64,000 nt of DNA. Source: Peribacillus frigoritolerans (GTDB taxonomy: Bacteria > Bacillota > Bacilli > Bacillales > DSM-1321). The DNA lies in assembly GCF_030676415.1 (NCBI RefSeq), contig NZ_JAUUTW010000007.1, positions 1-64,000 on the forward strand, read 5' to 3'. The notes below the pieces were generated by a model that searched no databases, was not told where the DNA came from, and was given only the letters and a program-made list of their open reading frames with translations. The position numbers and the translations under genes were made by a program. This document shows, piece after piece, positions 62,267 through 64,000 of this stretch (position 1 is its first letter; the number at the start of each line of letters is the position of its first letter).

Positions 62267-63640
62267 CTATAGTAAATAGCCCATTAATAATGTTGCTAAT
62301 CCGAAATAAATCAAAATACTGATAAGGTCGTTTATAGTTGTAATGAAAGGACCTGAAGCTACTGCTGGGTCGATTTTCATTTTATGCATGAGAAGCGGGA
62401 CAATTGAACCGGCAAGTGTGGCAACGATTAGAGTTATGAAAATCGAAATACCGACCAATAAACCCAGCATTAAATCGTTTTGCCAAAAATAGACGATAAA
62501 AATGATGGCAATTCCGCATGTCAGGCCAATAATAAGGCCAGTTCCAGCCTCTCGAAGGACTAGTTTCCACTTGCTTTCCTGTTCTAATTCACCTGTTGCG
62601 ATTCCTCTGACCGCTACTGCCAATGCTTGTGTTCCTGTATTTCCAGCCATGCCGCCAATCAATGGAATAAATACAGCCAGAATCGCTTTTTGGCTTAGTG
62701 TCTCTTCGAATCGGCCAATCAAGCTCGCAGTCAGCAAGCCTAAAAACAAGAGGATGACCAACCATGGCAGCCGTTTTTTTGCAGCTGAAAATGGACTCTT
62801 ATCAACATGATCAAGATCAGATATACCTGCCAATTTAGAATAATCATCGGATGCCTCTTCATCCATGACATCGATGATATCATCAACCGTAATAATCCCT
62901 AACAAATGGTTTTGGAAATCGACGACCGGCACGGCAAGGAAGTTATAGTCCCTTATTTTTCGTGCCACCTCTTCCTGGTCTTCAGATACAGGTACGGAAA
63001 CTACCCTGTCATCCATTAAATCACCGATTAAAGCATCTTCATTAGCTATGATCAATGTCCTGAGCGATAAAACACCAAGCAGCTTCTTATCCTGATCGGT
63101 AACGAACACATAATATATCGTTTCCGCTTCCGGAGCTTCCCTTTTTAAGATCTGCATGGCTGATCGAGCCGTTTCGTTTGCTTCAATGGCAATGAACTCT
63201 GTCGTCATGATACTTCCTGCCGTAGATTCCTCATAGTTCAGAAGCTCCTGGATTTCACTTGCAGCTTCATCATCCATGATGGTCAAATAGCTGACGGCCT
63301 GCTCATCATTGATTTCATTCAGGACATCAGCCGCATCATCCGCATACATATGGGAAAGCATATTGGCTGCGTAAGAAGGATTCATTTCAGCCAACAGGCT
63401 TTCGTAATCCTCTTCATCTATTTCTATATTTTCAAAAAGGTCCGCCATTTCTTCCGGTGACAAATATGTGTAAACGACGGATCTGAATTCATCTGACAAG
63501 CTTGTATAAAATTGAGCCTGATCATATGGATGCATTTCAAGGAACTCCGTACGGAACTGATCTAGATTTTCCGTTTTAAGCGCTTCAAGCAAAAGCTCGT
63601 TATTCACTTGACTACTCTCCCTCTCCTTCATCTCCTCCAT
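62267..63640 (-). CDS. mgtE: magnesium transporter MgtE
   Basis: A 457-residue MgtE channel. The N-domain of helices (about 1-125) is followed by two CBS domains (STAGSIMTTEFIAIEANETA; DRVVSVPVSEDQEEVARKIR, then FLAVPVVDFQNHLLGIITVDDI) and five membrane helices with the Mg-binding loop PLIGGMAGNTGTQALAV. The second ATG (63640) has the best spacing to AGGAGG. Only about 110 bases separate it from prpE, too short for an M-box riboswitch. Confidence 0.92.
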   Translation of the reverse strand: MEEMKERESSQVNNELLLEALKTENLDQFRTEFLEMHPYDQAQFYTSLSDEFRSVVYTYLSPEEMADLFENIEIDEEDYESLLAEMNPSYAANMLSHMYADDAADVLNEINDEQAVSYLTIMDDEAASEIQELLNYEESTAGSIMTTEFIAIEANETARSAMQILKREAPEAETIYYVFVTDQDKKLLGVLSLRTLIIANEDALIGDLMDDRVVSVPVSEDQEEVARKIRDYNFLAVPVVDFQNHLLGIITVDDIIDVMDEEASDDYSKLAGISDLDHVDKSPFSAAKKRLPWLVILLFLGLLTASLIGRFEETLSQKAILAVFIPLIGGMAGNTGTQALAVAVRGIATGELEQESKWKLVLREAGTGLIIGLTCGIAIIFIVYFWQNDLMLGLLVGISIFITLIVATLAGSIVPLLMHKMKIDPAVASGPFITTINDLISILIYFGLATLLMGYLL

Positions 63641-63753
63641 AACCATACACCTCCTAAAACATATTTTTTCATTTCCTCGTTTATATTTTATTTATTTAAA
63701 TAATACTATACTAATACCATAAACATATACAAAACAAACAAAGGGTGTGTCAA

Positions 63754-64000
63754 ATGAACATCGATATCATAGGGGACATTCATGGATGTTTCGCTGAATT
63801 CAGGCAGCTGACCGAAAAAATGGGCTATACATGGGAGACTGGGTTCCCTGTACATCCCTCTGGAAGGATTCTCGGCTTTGTAGGGGATTTAACCGATCGC
63901 GGCCCAAATTCCCTTCAAGTAATCGAGGTTGTCCATGAATTAGTCATTAACCAAAATATAGCAAGGTATGCCCCAGGTAACCACTGCAATAAATTGTATC
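63754..64000 (+). CDS. prpE: bis(5'-nucleosyl)-tetraphosphatase PrpE, N-terminal part
   Basis: The gene starts at ATG 63754 with AAAGGGTGTG upstream and runs off the window. The first 82 residues carry the calcineurin-type metal motifs [24 protein letters not shown] and [10 protein letters not shown], the PrpE (YjbP) form of GNHx. It hydrolyses diadenosine tetraphosphate. Its position near fabI and cotO agrees with the B. subtilis yjb region. Confidence 0.88.
   Translation, partial: MNIDIIGDIHGCFAEFRQLTEKMGYTWETGFPVHPSGRILGFVGDLTDRGPNSLQVIEVVHELVINQNIARYAPGNHCNKLY

Overview
The window comes from the chromosome of an endospore-forming, low-to-mid GC Bacillaceae bacterium. The evidence is SpoVAC/AD/AE, SpoVIF, CotH, CotO, CotX and CotW homologues, AGGAGG-type ribosome binding sites, and gene order on the right that follows the Bacillus subtilis yjb-yjc-cot region (prpE, fabI, cotO, yjcA, spoVIF, yjcD, cotX/cotW, yjcF, yjcG, yjcH). 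The mix of accessory genes (ABC-type sulfate importer, kynurenine genes, second-type spoVA set) suggests a Peribacillus/Bacillus simplex-like organism; that genus call is inference.

Layout. 1-0.9 kb: the end of an IS3-family insertion sequence, then yezD (minus) with a long structured leader. 0.9-6.4 kb: an APC amino acid antiporter, an aldose-epimerase-like protein, two small proteins and a CwlO-like cell wall hydrolase. 6.4-10.5 kb: an ABC sulfate importer operon (sbp-cysT-cysW-cysA) with an attenuator-like leader. 10.6-16.8 kb: a tryptophan-to-anthranilate operon (esterase, kynU, permease, kynA, decayed kynB, nadD-like). 17-32 kb: mixed metabolic genes (MerR, SulP, 6-phospho-beta-glucosidase, old-yellow-enzyme, SDR, MFS, D-2-hydroxyacid dehydrogenase, MBL hydrolase, secreted M14 carboxypeptidase, TRM11-like methyltransferase). 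32-33.5 kb: cotH and a divergent gene in the cotG position. 34-37 kb: CoA transferase, acyl-CoA dehydrogenase and DUF3870 operon. 37-41 kb: nrnA and an ssuBCA-type sulfonate importer. 41-46 kb: YhgE/Pip, a broken DUF421 gene, a PfpI protein and a second TruA. 46.5-49.4 kb: a gene-poor decaying stretch with one tRNA-Val, a degenerate tRNA-Val copy, an sspH pseudogene and an unusual Cys/His-repeat C1q-like protein. 49.4-64 kb: the yjc/cot sporulation neighbourhood with an inserted yhcN-spoVAC-spoVAD-spoVAE group, then fabI with a FapR operator, mgtE and the start of prpE.

The most interesting observation is a pair of related RNA leaders in front of the sulfur genes yezD and sbp. They share a 24-nt block (19 of 24 identical, no gaps) that folds into the same small hairpin with a compensatory T-A to C-G change. 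Its 3' strand is also the 5' strand of an intrinsic terminator, so the two structures exclude each other. This looks like a sulfur-responsive attenuator. Other points of note are loss of kynB from a kynurenine operon that begins with an esterase, a dispersed repeat present twice in the same orientation relative to the upstream gene, a cotG-position gene with two long overlapping frames, and several small or broken genes.
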